This document shows positions 1 through 7,395 of a DNA stretch of 9,422 bases, in pieces; the stretch's first letter is position 1, and the number at the start of each line of letters is the position of its first letter. Origin of the DNA: Clostridia bacterium (lineage in GTDB: Bacteria > Bacillota > Clostridia > Oscillospirales > CAG-382). Below the pieces are notes generated by a model, which worked only from the letters and a program-made list of their open reading frames with translations, was not told the origin of the DNA and ran no database searches. The stretch lies in NCBI GenBank assembly GCA_017560285.1, contig JAFYOG010000203.1, forward strand, positions 1 through 9,422, given 5' to 3'. The position numbers and the translations under genes are program-made.

Positions 1-1629
1 ATACAAATGGGCAACCATGGGGTTATCCTGCGAACGCTTAATGGTGCTGGTTCTGTCGGCACGGTAAAGAGTTTCGCCACGCTTTTTGCGGTGTCTAAAG
101 GAAATGTAGGGCTGACCTGCGCCGCTTATACAGCCGTCGGGGCATGCCATAACCTCTACCAAATCGTAATTAACCTCGCCGTTCTTTAGCTTTTCTATAA
201 CCTTTTCGGCGTTGCCCAAGCCGCTTACAACTGCAATGCGCAGTTCCCTATCGCCGTGGTGCACTATGGCTTCCTTTATAGATTCCATTCCACGTACACC
301 GCTGTAGCTTATTTCGGCAAGGGTGGTGCGAGAGCTATCCTCTGCCACACGTCTTAACACAGCCTCGGTTACGCCGCCGGTTACACCGAAAATAACCGAT
401 GCGCCCGATTTGGTTGCAAAGGGCATATCTACGCTTTCGGGCTCTAATTCACGGAAGACTATGCCCGATTCACGTATCATCTTAATAAGCTCTTGGGTGG
501 TTATAACAACGTCGGTTGCGCCGCCAAGCTCTTCCCTGCCGGATTCGAACTTCTTTGCGGTACAGGGCATTAGCGCTACGTGGAAGTGCTTTGTCTTGCC
601 CTCGGGTAGCTTTTCCTTAAAGTATTCCTTAACAATACTGCTAAACATACTCATAGGAGATTTACAGCTGGAAACGTTGGGGATAAGCTCGGGGTACTTC
701 TTTTCGACAAACTGAACCCAAGCGGGACAGCAGGAGGTAAACAAGGGCAGATTTTCGCCCTTTTCCAACCGAGCCAAGAATTCGTTGGTTTCTTCTATAA
801 CGGTAACGTCTGCGCCGGTGCAGGTATCGTAAACTCTGTCAAAGCCCATTCTGTGCAGGGCGGCTACTATTAAGCCCATAGAGTTTTCGTTATCGCCAAT
901 GCCAAGCTCCTGCGCTATGCCAACACGAACCGCAGGTGCGATTTCACAGCTTGTAAAGGTTTCTTTATCGTCAATGGCGTTCCAAACCTTGTGGCTGTCG
1001 TCCCTAACAATAATTGCACCGGTGGGGCAAACTGCCGAGCATTGACCGCAACCCACGCAAAGGGATTGGGATAGGGGGATATCAAAAGCGGTGCTTATGG
1101 TTACGTTAGAGCCGCGGTGGGCAAAGTCGATTGCGCCAACCCGCTGAATTTCGTTACATTCACGAACACAGTCGCCGCAAAGTATACACTTGCCGGGGTC
1201 TTTTATAATACAAGGCGAGGATTCGTCCTTTGGCAATGCGGCGCGGCTGTTTTGGAAGCGGATTTCGCTTATGCCGAACTGTGCCGCCAAATCCTGCAGC
1301 TTGCACTTGCCCGAATTTGCGCAGGTGGTGCAATCGCGGCAATGCTCGGCAAGAACAAGCTCTAAAATATTTTTGCGGTAACGGCGCAATCTGCCCGTGT
1401 TGGTACGAATTTTCATACCGGGGGCGGGCAAGGTAGAGCAAGCCGCCATAAGTCTGCCCTTTTCGTCCTCTACCATACACATACGGCAGGCACCGTAAAT
1501 AGAAAGGTTGCTGTGATAGCAGAATACGGGCATAACCGTGCCCACTTTGCTTATAATTTCCAACAGATTGCGTTCGCCCTCGATAGCAACGGGAACGCCG
1601 TCAACCTGCATCATATAATTGTTTTGCAT
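1..1629 (-). CDS. hydA: [FeFe] hydrogenase catalytic subunit (NADH-dependent, HydA/HndD type), 3' end outside window
   Basis: Catalytic subunit of a cytoplasmic trimeric [FeFe] hydrogenase, reducing protons to H2 at the H-cluster. The 543 visible codons start at ATG 1629; family members run to about 575-590, so roughly 35-45 residues lie beyond the left edge. Seen in order: an N-terminal [2Fe-2S] ferredoxin domain (C37, C48, C51, C64); a His-Cys3 [4Fe-4S] site (H96, C100, C103, C109); a two-cluster ferredoxin domain (C148, C151, C154, C158 and C191, C194, C197, C201); then the H-cluster domain from about 215. H-cluster motifs are L1 TSCCPAW (298-304), L2 MPCTAKKFE (354-362) and L3 VMACPDGCISGAGQP (493-507). 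L3 has GAGQP where the textbook motif is GGGQP. The start is supported by GAGGAGG at 1638-1644, eight bases upstream and inside the end of hydB. It is the last visible gene of the hydCBA operon. The family call is firm; whether the complex is electron-bifurcating or purely NADH-dependent cannot be decided here. Confidence 0.96.
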   Translation of the reverse strand, partial: MQNNYMMQVDGVPVAIEGERNLLEIISKVGTVMPVFCYHSNLSIYGACRMCMVEDEKGRLMAACSTLPAPGMKIRTNTGRLRRYRKNILELVLAEHCRDCTTCANSGKCKLQDLAAQFGISEIRFQNSRAALPKDESSPCIIKDPGKCILCGDCVRECNEIQRVGAIDFAHRGSNVTISTAFDIPLSQSLCVGCGQCSAVCPTGAIIVRDDSHKVWNAIDDKETFTSCEIAPAVRVGIAQELGIGDNENSMGLIVAALHRMGFDRVYDTCTGADVTVIEETNEFLARLEKGENLPLFTSCCPAWVQFVEKKYPELIPNVSSCKSPMSMFSSIVKEYFKEKLPEGKTKHFHVALMPCTAKKFESGREELGGATDVVITTQELIKMIRESGIVFRELEPESVDMPFATKSGASVIFGVTGGVTEAVLRRVAEDSSRTTLAEISYSGVRGMESIKEAIVHHGDRELRIAVVSGLGNAEKVIEKLKNGEVNYDLVEVMACPDGCISGAGQPYISFRHRKKRGETLYRADRTSTIKRSQDNPMVAHLY

Positions 1630-1632
1630 GGG

Positions 1633-3519
1633 TTATGCCTCCTCTCTTATAGCCTTTAGCTTACAAGCGCTTGCGCAAACGCCGCACTTAATACATTTAT
1701 CCTGATCGATAATATAGGGCTTTTTAATTTCGCCCGTAATTGCGCCAACGGGGCAATTTCTTGCACACAGCGAGCAGCCCTTGCAAAGCTCGGGGTCGAT
1801 AACGTAACGCTTTAGCTTACTGCAAGCCCCTGCGGGACAGCGTTTTTGGTAAATATGCGCTTCGTATTCGCTGCGGAAGTTCTTTATGGTGCTTATTACG
1901 GGGGAAGGAGCGGTTTTACCAAGACCGCAAAGGGCGGTGTTGGTAATGGTATCGGCAAGCTCCTCTAACAGCTCTATATCGCCGTCGCGGCCGTTGCCCT
2001 CTACAATGCGCTCTAAAATTTCAAGCATACGCTTGGTGCCCTCACGGCAGGGAACGCATTTACCGCAGGATTCGTTCTGGGTAAAGTTCATAAAGAAGCG
2101 GGCAACCTCTACCATACAGGTTTTATCGTCCATAACAACCAAGCCGCCGGAGCCGATCATTGCCCCTGCTTTGGTTAAGGAATCGAAATCCAAGGGGATA
2201 TCAAGATCCTTTTCGGTTAAGCAACCGCCGGAAGGACCACCGATTTGAACCGCCTTAAACTTCGCATCGCCGCGCATACCGCCGCCTATATCAAATATAA
2301 CCTCGCGCAGGGTTGTGCCCATGGGAACCTCGATAAGGCCCGTGTTCTTTATGGTGCCCGTTAAAGCAAACGCCTTTGTGCCGGGGCTGTTTTCGGGGCC
2401 GATTTTGCAATAAGCCTCTGCGCCGTCGCAAATTATCATGGGTACGTTTGCATAGGTTTCTACGTTGTTAAGGTTGGTGGGCTTATCGAACAAGCCGTGC
2501 TCTACGGTTCTGGGGGGCTTTACGCGGGGCATACCGCGCTTGCCCTCGATGCTGGCGGTAAGCGCCGAGCCTTCGCCGCAAACAAATGCGCCTGCACCGC
2601 GGTTTATATGCATTTTAAAGCTAAATTCGGTACCAAGAATGTTATCGCCCAGCAAGCCAAGCTCTTCTGCCTGTGCGATAGCAATACGCAAGCGTTCTAC
2701 CGCCAAGGGGTATTCGGCACGAACGTAAATATAACCGTCGTTAGAGCCGATGGCGATACCCGCTATAATCATACCCTCGATAAGACGGTGAGGGTCGCCT
2801 TCCATAATGGATCTATCCATAAATGCGCCGGGGTCGCCCTCGTCGCCGTTGCAAACTATGTATTTGGGTGTTACCTGCTGTCTTGCGCAGGAACGCCACT
2901 TTCTGCCCGCAGGGAAGCCGCCGCCACCTCTGCCGCGCAGGTTAGATTTGGAAACCTCGTCAAGGATATCGTCGGCAGTCATATCGAACAACGCCTTTTC
3001 CAACGCGGAATAGCCGCCTACACCGATATAATCCTTTACAGATGCGGCGTTAATATGACCGCAATGCTCTAATACCGTACGAGTTTGCTTTTTATAAAAG
3101 GGGATTTCCGCTTGCTTGCGGAATATTTCGCCGTTTTGGGTATAGGCAAGTCTATCTATACATTCCCCTGCTATAATTGTTTTTTCTATAATCTCTTGGC
3201 AATCTTCTATTTTTACCTTGGTATAAAGCCAGCCTTGGGGTTCTATACGAACCAAGGGACCCATTTCGCAAAAGCCGTGGCAACCGCTTTTTTTAATGCC
3301 AACCACGTCCCGGTGGATATTATCGTGGCCAAGCTCGATAGCTACGGAAATACCCTTTTCCTCCATAATACGGCGCAAGGATTCGTATATTTCCAAGGAG
3401 CCCCCTGCAACACAGCCCGTACCGCCGCAGACCAAAATCTTTTTTGTTTCGCGGTTAAGAGCCTCTTGGCAGGAATTGCGGAAGCTTATAAAATCCGCGC
3501 GGGAATTAAGTTTTGCCAT
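1633..3519 (-). CDS. hydB: NADH-binding flavoprotein subunit of [FeFe] hydrogenase (HydB/HndC, NuoF-like)
   Basis: NADH:FMN oxidoreductase subunit that passes electrons between NADH and the FeS chain of HydA. The 628-residue protein is complete. Domains in order: an N-terminal thioredoxin-like [2Fe-2S] domain (C31, C36, C80, C84), which in Desulfovibrio is the separate protein HndB; a NuoF core with the glycine-rich nucleotide/FMN loop GRGGGGFPAG (196-205) followed by GDEGDPGAF; a [4Fe-4S] SLBB/NuoF C-terminal site (C485, C488, C491, C531); a CPAGAC pair (C561, C566); and a C-terminal two-cluster ferredoxin domain (C579, C582, C585, C589 and C609, C612, C615, C619). Two bases separate the hydC stop from its ATG, with AGGAGG at 3527-3532 as ribosome binding site, and three bases separate its stop from hydA, so translation is probably coupled. 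Fusion of the HndB-like domain explains why the operon has three genes instead of four. Confidence 0.96.
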   Translation of the reverse strand: MAKLNSRADFISFRNSCQEALNRETKKILVCGGTGCVAGGSLEIYESLRRIMEEKGISVAIELGHDNIHRDVVGIKKSGCHGFCEMGPLVRIEPQGWLYTKVKIEDCQEIIEKTIIAGECIDRLAYTQNGEIFRKQAEIPFYKKQTRTVLEHCGHINAASVKDYIGVGGYSALEKALFDMTADDILDEVSKSNLRGRGGGGFPAGRKWRSCARQQVTPKYIVCNGDEGDPGAFMDRSIMEGDPHRLIEGMIIAGIAIGSNDGYIYVRAEYPLAVERLRIAIAQAEELGLLGDNILGTEFSFKMHINRGAGAFVCGEGSALTASIEGKRGMPRVKPPRTVEHGLFDKPTNLNNVETYANVPMIICDGAEAYCKIGPENSPGTKAFALTGTIKNTGLIEVPMGTTLREVIFDIGGGMRGDAKFKAVQIGGPSGGCLTEKDLDIPLDFDSLTKAGAMIGSGGLVVMDDKTCMVEVARFFMNFTQNESCGKCVPCREGTKRMLEILERIVEGNGRDGDIELLEELADTITNTALCGLGKTAPSPVISTIKNFRSEYEAHIYQKRCPAGACSKLKRYVIDPELCKGCSLCARNCPVGAITGEIKKPYIIDQDKCIKCGVCASACKLKAIREEA

Positions 3520-3521
3520 AA

Positions 3522-4010
3522 TTACGCCTCCTGCTTTAGCTGTTCTTTAAGTTCTTTAAGCAATTCGGTTGCTTTATCGGGGGTCATTGCGGGGTAAACA
3601 ACGCCGTTTACGGTTATAACCGGTGCCAAGCCGCAAGCGCCAAGGCAGGAAACGGTTTCCACCGTAAAGTTTAGATCGGCGGTGGTGGTTTGCTTGCCCG
3701 TTAAGCCCAAATCGCTGCGCAAACGCTCTAAAATAGGTATAGAACCGCGAACGTGGCAGGCTGTGCCGTCGCAACAGCGGATAACGAATTTCCCTTTAGG
3801 CTCTAACGAAAAGTTTTCGTAAAAGGTGGCTACACCGTAAAGACGAGCTTCGCCTATACCTATTGCCTTTGCAACGTAAGGGAACACCTCGCGGGGTAAA
3901 TAGTGATAATGCTCTTGAATATCCTGCAATATTGCAATAGTAGAGGATTCTTCCTTGGGGTAATTTGCCAAAATGCCGTCTACTATGGAAAAATCAAAGG
4001 TCTGCTTCAT
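3522..4010 (-). CDS. hydC: [2Fe-2S] thioredoxin-like subunit of [FeFe] hydrogenase (HydC/HndA, NuoE-like)
   Basis: Small electron-transfer subunit, homologous to NuoE of complex I, expected to contact the HydB flavin subunit in the cytoplasm. The 162-residue protein has the usual length (about 155-170). An N-terminal helical part (1-70) contains YLPREVFPYVA and GVATFYENF, typical of the NuoE family. It is followed by the thioredoxin-like fold with a single [2Fe-2S] cluster: C80 and C85 in CDGTAC, C122 and C126 in CLGAC. It is the first gene of the operon, 32 bases downstream of the predicted start of transcription. Its ribosome binding site is weaker (GAGAG around 4021-4026) than the GGAGG sites in front of hydB and hydA. 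The call is secure from cysteine spacing and operon position. Confidence 0.95.
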   Translation of the reverse strand: MKQTFDFSIVDGILANYPKEESSTIAILQDIQEHYHYLPREVFPYVAKAIGIGEARLYGVATFYENFSLEPKGKFVIRCCDGTACHVRGSIPILERLRSDLGLTGKQTTTADLNFTVETVSCLGACGLAPVITVNGVVYPAMTPDKATELLKELKEQLKQEA

Positions 4011-4048
4011 TTTTAATCACTCTCTTTTAGATTTTTTGCATTTGTATT

Positions 4049-4077
4049 ATTATAACACATACATTTTTGTTTGTAAA
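4049..4077 (-). promoter_or_regulatory. Promoter of the hydCBA operon
   Basis: On the minus strand TTTACA (4072-4077) is followed after exactly 17 bases by TATAAT (4049-4054). The TGT just before the -10 makes it an extended -10 promoter. Transcription should begin near 4042, giving a leader of about 32 bases before hydC. The sequence TGTGTTATAATAATACAA (4042-4059) over the -10 resembles the SDR promoter and could hold an operator. Confidence 0.8.
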
Positions 4078-4132
4078 TGATATTTTATGCATTTTCGACA
4101 AGCAAATTATATTTTTATCATTTTTTATGTGC

Positions 4133-4167
4133 AAAAAAGAAAAAGGCGTAAAGCCTTTTCCTTTTTT
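4133..4167 (-). terminator. Intrinsic terminator behind the dockerin relic, symmetrical
   Basis: A15-bp arm (4133-4147) pairs with 4153-4167 with one A-C mismatch, around a 5-base loop. The core is GGC/GCC, and A and T runs on both outer sides let it act in either direction. Read on the minus strand, it lies 5 bases past the relic stop codon at 4173-4175. It also separates the upstream region from the hydCBA promoter. Confidence 0.75.
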
Positions 4168-4172
4168 ATTTG

Positions 4173-4196
4173 TTATTTAATTGTATAAGTACCAAA
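4173..4196 (-). pseudogene. Relic of a second dockerin-gene 3' end
   Basis: These 24 bases match the end of the downstream-facing GDPD-dockerin gene (4331-4354) at 22 positions and encode FGTYTIK plus stop. The next codons add KR, as in the dockerin helix end, though the AY between is missing. Like the intact gene, the stop is followed within 10 bases by an intrinsic terminator. The upstream reading frame closes after about 18 codons, so no gene remains. The likely explanation is a tandem dockerin gene that was deleted down to its tail. A short chance or gene-conversion match is possible, given the small length. Confidence 0.45.
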
Positions 4197-4285
4197 ACGC
4201 TTACGCGTTCCATTAAAACGACAAGCGTTTTAATGGGATGGAGTGCCGTGCGCTCGCGCCTCGCTCCACCGCTCGCGGCACTCTA
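4194..4285. repeat. GC-rich palindromic intergenic element (REP- or MITE-like candidate)
   Basis: A block of nested inverted repeats with base composition unlike the AT-rich surroundings. The arms at 4210-4220 and 4226-4236 (CCATTAAAACG/CGTTTTAATGG) pair perfectly over 11 bp with a 5-base loop. AAAACGCTT (4194-4202) can alternatively pair with AAGCGTTTT (4223-4231). GAGTGCCG (4241-4248) pairs with CGGCACTC (4276-4283) around a CG-rich centre. No reading frame or transposase is visible. It sits between the dockerin relic and the terminator of the intact dockerin gene, so it may mark where DNA was lost or inserted. Membership in a dispersed family cannot be seen from one copy. Confidence 0.5.
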
Positions 4286-4291
4286 AGGAAT

Positions 4292-4320
4292 AAAAACCGA
4301 GGCGCGTGTCCTCGGTTTTT
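4292..4320 (-). terminator. Intrinsic terminator of the GDPD-dockerin gene
   Basis: Perfect 11-bp inverted repeat AAAAACCGAGG/CCTCGGTTTTT (4292-4302 with 4310-4320) with a 7-base loop, starting 10 bases after the stop codon at 4331-4333. Read on the minus strand, the stem ends in a run of five T. Confidence 0.88.
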
Positions 4321-4330
4321 ATGTTATTTT

Positions 4331-7300
4331 TTATTTAATTGTATAGGTACCGAAATATGCTCTCTTTAACAACAAATAATCTCTTGCATCGATCTTGCCG
4401 TTGCCGTTAACGTCTGCAACCTCCAAATCGCAGGTTAACGTATAAGTGCCAAAGTAGGCACGCTTTAGCAACAAATAATCGCGGGCATCTATCTTGCCGT
4501 TACCGTTTACATCGCCAACCGTATAGGTGGGGATGGGGTAGGATGGACCGGGGCCGGGCGCAGGACCGAAGCTTTCCTCGCCGTATGCCGCAACCTCGGA
4601 AATAAAGTTCCAACCGCCGGCTGTCATACGAACCTCTATTTTATCTGCAACCACGTTGCAAACAACCTCGGCGGCAATATATGCAGAGGTTTCGTCGTCT
4701 GTAAACTGAGTTAGCTTGGCTATAACGGTTTCGTTACCCTCGTAAATTGCCACAAACTCGATAGAAGCGGGTGGAGCAACGCCGCCGCCCAGATTGGAGG
4801 GAACGTATGCAACTATTCTGTAAACGCTATGAGCCTTGCCAAGGTCTACTGTTACCCAAGTATAGTTTGTTTTCGCAACGTCGGGTGTACTGCTATGCAA
4901 GCCGAACCAAGCCTCGTCGCGGTAATCTCGGGCGGTGGGAAGCAAGCCGTCGGTAAGGGTTTTGCCGTTTTCGTCGGGGTAAGAAATGGGCTTGGATGCA
5001 TCGTACGCCCAGTTAACGTCGCTGCCGCCTTGGCGGTAAGGAAGCGAGGTGGTGTAGCTTTTGCCAAGGGTGATGTTATCCTGAATATCTATATGATAAT
5101 CGTCGGGGTCAAGCGCAGGGCCTTCCTCGGGCAAACCCTCGGGCTTGGGCAATGTTTCGTCGATGCCGTTTACGTTAACGGTAACCACCTGCGAATAGAG
5201 CACGTATTCTCTGCCCGATGTGGTTTTTGTCTTGTAGCCGATAACAACCTTGCTTTCGCCCTGACCTACTGCGTAAAGCTTGCCGTTTTTGACAATTACA
5301 GAATCGCCCGAAACCACGCTGTAAACGAACTTCATATCATTTAGCTCGGCTTCTTTTCTGCCGTAGGTGGTGGCGGTAAAGCCGCTGCCGTCGTAAGCCT
5401 GACGTTCCTTTAGGGTGATATCAGAGGCGGTAACGAACTTTATCATATCCTTAAAATATTGGTTATCGTCGGTGGTGATGGAATCTACGTCCGAGAAAAA
5501 GCCGATTTGGTTGTTGGCGTTGCCTGCATAGCCCCAAGGGTTAAGCACCAAGCCGCGGTTTGCAACTGCGGCGCCCAAATAACCATTGGCAACGGCGGTG
5601 CAAATGGGCGCAAGGTTGCCGTTATAGCCCTGAACGATGTTTAGGGTAGCGGCAAGAATTTCTAAGCATTCCTCCATGCTGTCGGTGGTTTTCCAATCAT
5701 CGTTGTTGGTTATAAGCTGAGGATAATAGATATAACCCAAGGACATTTTATCTTCGAAATACTTGTTGGCGTTATCCATAAAGAAGCCGGTAGAGGTGAT
5801 AACCACAACCCTATCTAAGGTATCGGTATCCTTTAACAGCTTTGCGGTGTATTTTACGGTGTTTTCCGCACTGCCCTTAAATTCTACGTAAATACGAACG
5901 GGTTTATCTTTAAAATAAGCCAAAACGTCCTCGAAGAATGCAATTTCTTCGCCGGTTTTGTATTTATATTGCTTAATCTGGGCAGAGGACATATTCTGCA
6001 ATGCGCCGTTTGCCGCAGTGCCTGTATAGGTTGTAAGGCGCAAGCCCTCGGTGGTGCCCAAGGAATAATCGTGGAAGATAACAAGCTTGCCGTCGGTGGT
6101 GGCATAAACATCAAGCTCGAAGATATCCGCGCCGTTTTCATAGGCGGAAACAAAGCTTTCCATACTGTTTTCGGCAGGGGCGGTGGGGCCGTTGGGGTTA
6201 CCTCTGTGGCCAACTATATAAGGGGTGCGAAGCATTGTGTTTTCGGCAAAGCTTTCGTTAATAGCCCCATAAACAGCCGCCGCGTTATCGGTAATAATGC
6301 CGTTTACACCTGCGGTAAGGGTGTTTATAACCTCGGTTTTAAAGTTAGCGTTGGAAGAAGCTGTGCTTACCCTTGCCCAAACCGCAACGCCAAGCTCGCG
6401 AAGCTGATAAACCGCGCCGTAGTTTGCATACGCGCTGTCGATAACCACAAAGGTGGCGGGCACGGCGCGTACGGTGTTGCGTATTGCACCTGCCTCTTTA
6501 GAGGTAAGGGTGGTTTTGTTAAGATTGTAAATAAGACCCGTACGGGCAACGTTGGTTGCCTCCCGCACTGCCTTTAGCGCCGATGCATCGGCAGAAATAA
6601 CGTTAACGTCGTAACAACCGCAGGCGTTCATTGCCGCAATAAGGCTGTTTGCCTCGGTTACGGAATCGATTTCGATGGTGGGAAGCACCTGCTTATCTAT
6701 GCAGGCAAGAATAACGTTTTGCAAATTTGCGCCCGTTGCATCAATACATACGTTGGCAGGCGCATCGGCAGAGCTTAGCAAAGAACTAAGGCTTGCCGCC
6801 GCAACCTTTTGAACGTTACCGATAGAGTTAAGCAGATTGCTCTTGGTGATTTTGTTGTTAATAAGCTCGCCTGCCGCCATAACGGGCTTGCCGGCATAAA
6901 CGTAAGTGCTGCTGTAATCGCCGGTTGTTAGATTTAGGTTTATAAACGTAACAAGGGTGCCGTTGGCAAGGCTGTAAACCAAGGAATTTGCGGTAGCGCC
7001 GTTTACCTGCATATAAATATCGCCGCTTTGGTTGTTAAAGCTCCAAGCACCGTCCGAAAACTTAGTGCCTGGGTTGTTGTAGGATGCAACCACGCTGTAT
7101 TGGTTAGCCGTACCCGTAGGACGAAGCTGATAATATACGCCCCAGCCGTTGGGGTTACAGCCGGCTAAATTATTATGATTAGAAAAAACCGAAATTTGGT
7201 TAGACCCCACAACCTTGTTTACGTGGTGAACCTTAAGGGCGTTGGCGGGGATAGTATCTGCCCCAACGGTGGGAACCACCGCCGCAAAGCAGCCCATAAG

Positions 7301-7339
7301 CATAGCCAAAACAAGGGTTAACGAGAATAGCTTTTTCAT
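4331..7339 (-). CDS. Secreted multidomain glycerophosphodiester phosphodiesterase-family protein with dockerin
   Basis: Extracellular protein of 1002 residues, predicted to hydrolyse glycerophosphodiesters to glycerol 3-phosphate and an alcohol. Parts in order: a signal peptide (MKKLF, hydrophobic stretch, likely cut near residue 27); an unassigned beta-rich segment (about 30-165); a degenerate GDPD-like region (about 180-370) that keeps the late barrel pattern GVNGIITD but lacks the HRG start; a complete GDPD domain (about 375-665) with H378-R379, E408, D410, H423-D424 and E486/K488, the expected catalytic and metal-binding residues; an Ig-like (BIG2-type) domain (about 670-735); an F5/8 type C/discoidin-like domain (about 765-935), often carbohydrate-binding; a Pro/Gly linker; and a type I dockerin (943-1002). 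The dockerin implies anchoring to a cohesin scaffold. AAGGAG (7347-7352) lies 7 bases before the ATG. TATAAT at 7368-7373 could be a -10 but no good -35 is seen, so read-through from the SDR gene is also possible. The true substrate is unknown. Confidence 0.88.
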   Translation of the reverse strand: MKKLFSLTLVLAMLMGCFAAVVPTVGADTIPANALKVHHVNKVVGSNQISVFSNHNNLAGCNPNGWGVYYQLRPTGTANQYSVVASYNNPGTKFSDGAWSFNNQSGDIYMQVNGATANSLVYSLANGTLVTFINLNLTTGDYSSTYVYAGKPVMAAGELINNKITKSNLLNSIGNVQKVAAASLSSLLSSADAPANVCIDATGANLQNVILACIDKQVLPTIEIDSVTEANSLIAAMNACGCYDVNVISADASALKAVREATNVARTGLIYNLNKTTLTSKEAGAIRNTVRAVPATFVVIDSAYANYGAVYQLRELGVAVWARVSTASSNANFKTEVINTLTAGVNGIITDNAAAVYGAINESFAENTMLRTPYIVGHRGNPNGPTAPAENSMESFVSAYENGADIFELDVYATTDGKLVIFHDYSLGTTEGLRLTTYTGTAANGALQNMSSAQIKQYKYKTGEEIAFFEDVLAYFKDKPVRIYVEFKGSAENTVKYTAKLLKDTDTLDRVVVITSTGFFMDNANKYFEDKMSLGYIYYPQLITNNDDWKTTDSMEECLEILAATLNIVQGYNGNLAPICTAVANGYLGAAVANRGLVLNPWGYAGNANNQIGFFSDVDSITTDDNQYFKDMIKFVTASDITLKERQAYDGSGFTATTYGRKEAELNDMKFVYSVVSGDSVIVKNGKLYAVGQGESKVVIGYKTKTTSGREYVLYSQVVTVNVNGIDETLPKPEGLPEEGPALDPDDYHIDIQDNITLGKSYTTSLPYRQGGSDVNWAYDASKPISYPDENGKTLTDGLLPTARDYRDEAWFGLHSSTPDVAKTNYTWVTVDLGKAHSVYRIVAYVPSNLGGGVAPPASIEFVAIYEGNETVIAKLTQFTDDETSAYIAAEVVCNVVADKIEVRMTAGGWNFISEVAAYGEESFGPAPGPGPSYPIPTYTVGDVNGNGKIDARDYLLLKRAYFGTYTLTCDLEVADVNGNGKIDARDYLLLKRAYFGTYTIK
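4340..4513 (-). repeat. Dockerin tandem duplication, 99-bp period
   Basis: Two 75-base units (4439-4513 and 4340-4414) encode the identical 25-residue calcium-binding segment that begins DVNGNGKIDARDYLLLKR. D, N, N, K and D fall at the positions of an EF-hand-like loop. By eye about 16 of 75 bases differ, all synonymous. This is the usual two-fold dockerin architecture, here exactly conserved at protein level. Confidence 0.9.
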
Positions 7340-7395
7340 ATTCCTGCTCCTTGATATATTTTTAAGGATTATAATTTAAAAATGTTATAAAACTG

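Noticed and set aside
323..715. Plus-strand open frame of 130 codons inside the hydrogenase gene
   Set aside because: Opposite strand of hydA, whose frame carries all H-cluster motifs; no ribosome binding site or recognisable product.
2497..3597. Long overlapping plus-strand open frames over hydB
   Set aside because: Antisense to a well-conserved gene, with low-complexity, cysteine- and alanine-rich products and no promoter.
4241..4283. GC-rich hairpin considered as a terminator or small RNA
   Set aside because: No T-run follows it on either strand and no promoter precedes it; separate true terminators flank the region.
5969..6577. Plus-strand open frame of 202 codons within the GDPD gene
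   Set aside because: The minus-strand frame has a signal peptide and recognised domains across this region; the plus-strand frame has neither start signal nor known motif.
7368..7373. TATAAT upstream of the GDPD gene as a promoter
   Set aside because: No acceptable -35 at 16-18 bases in a very AT-rich stretch, so it was mentioned in the gene entry but not listed as a promoter.
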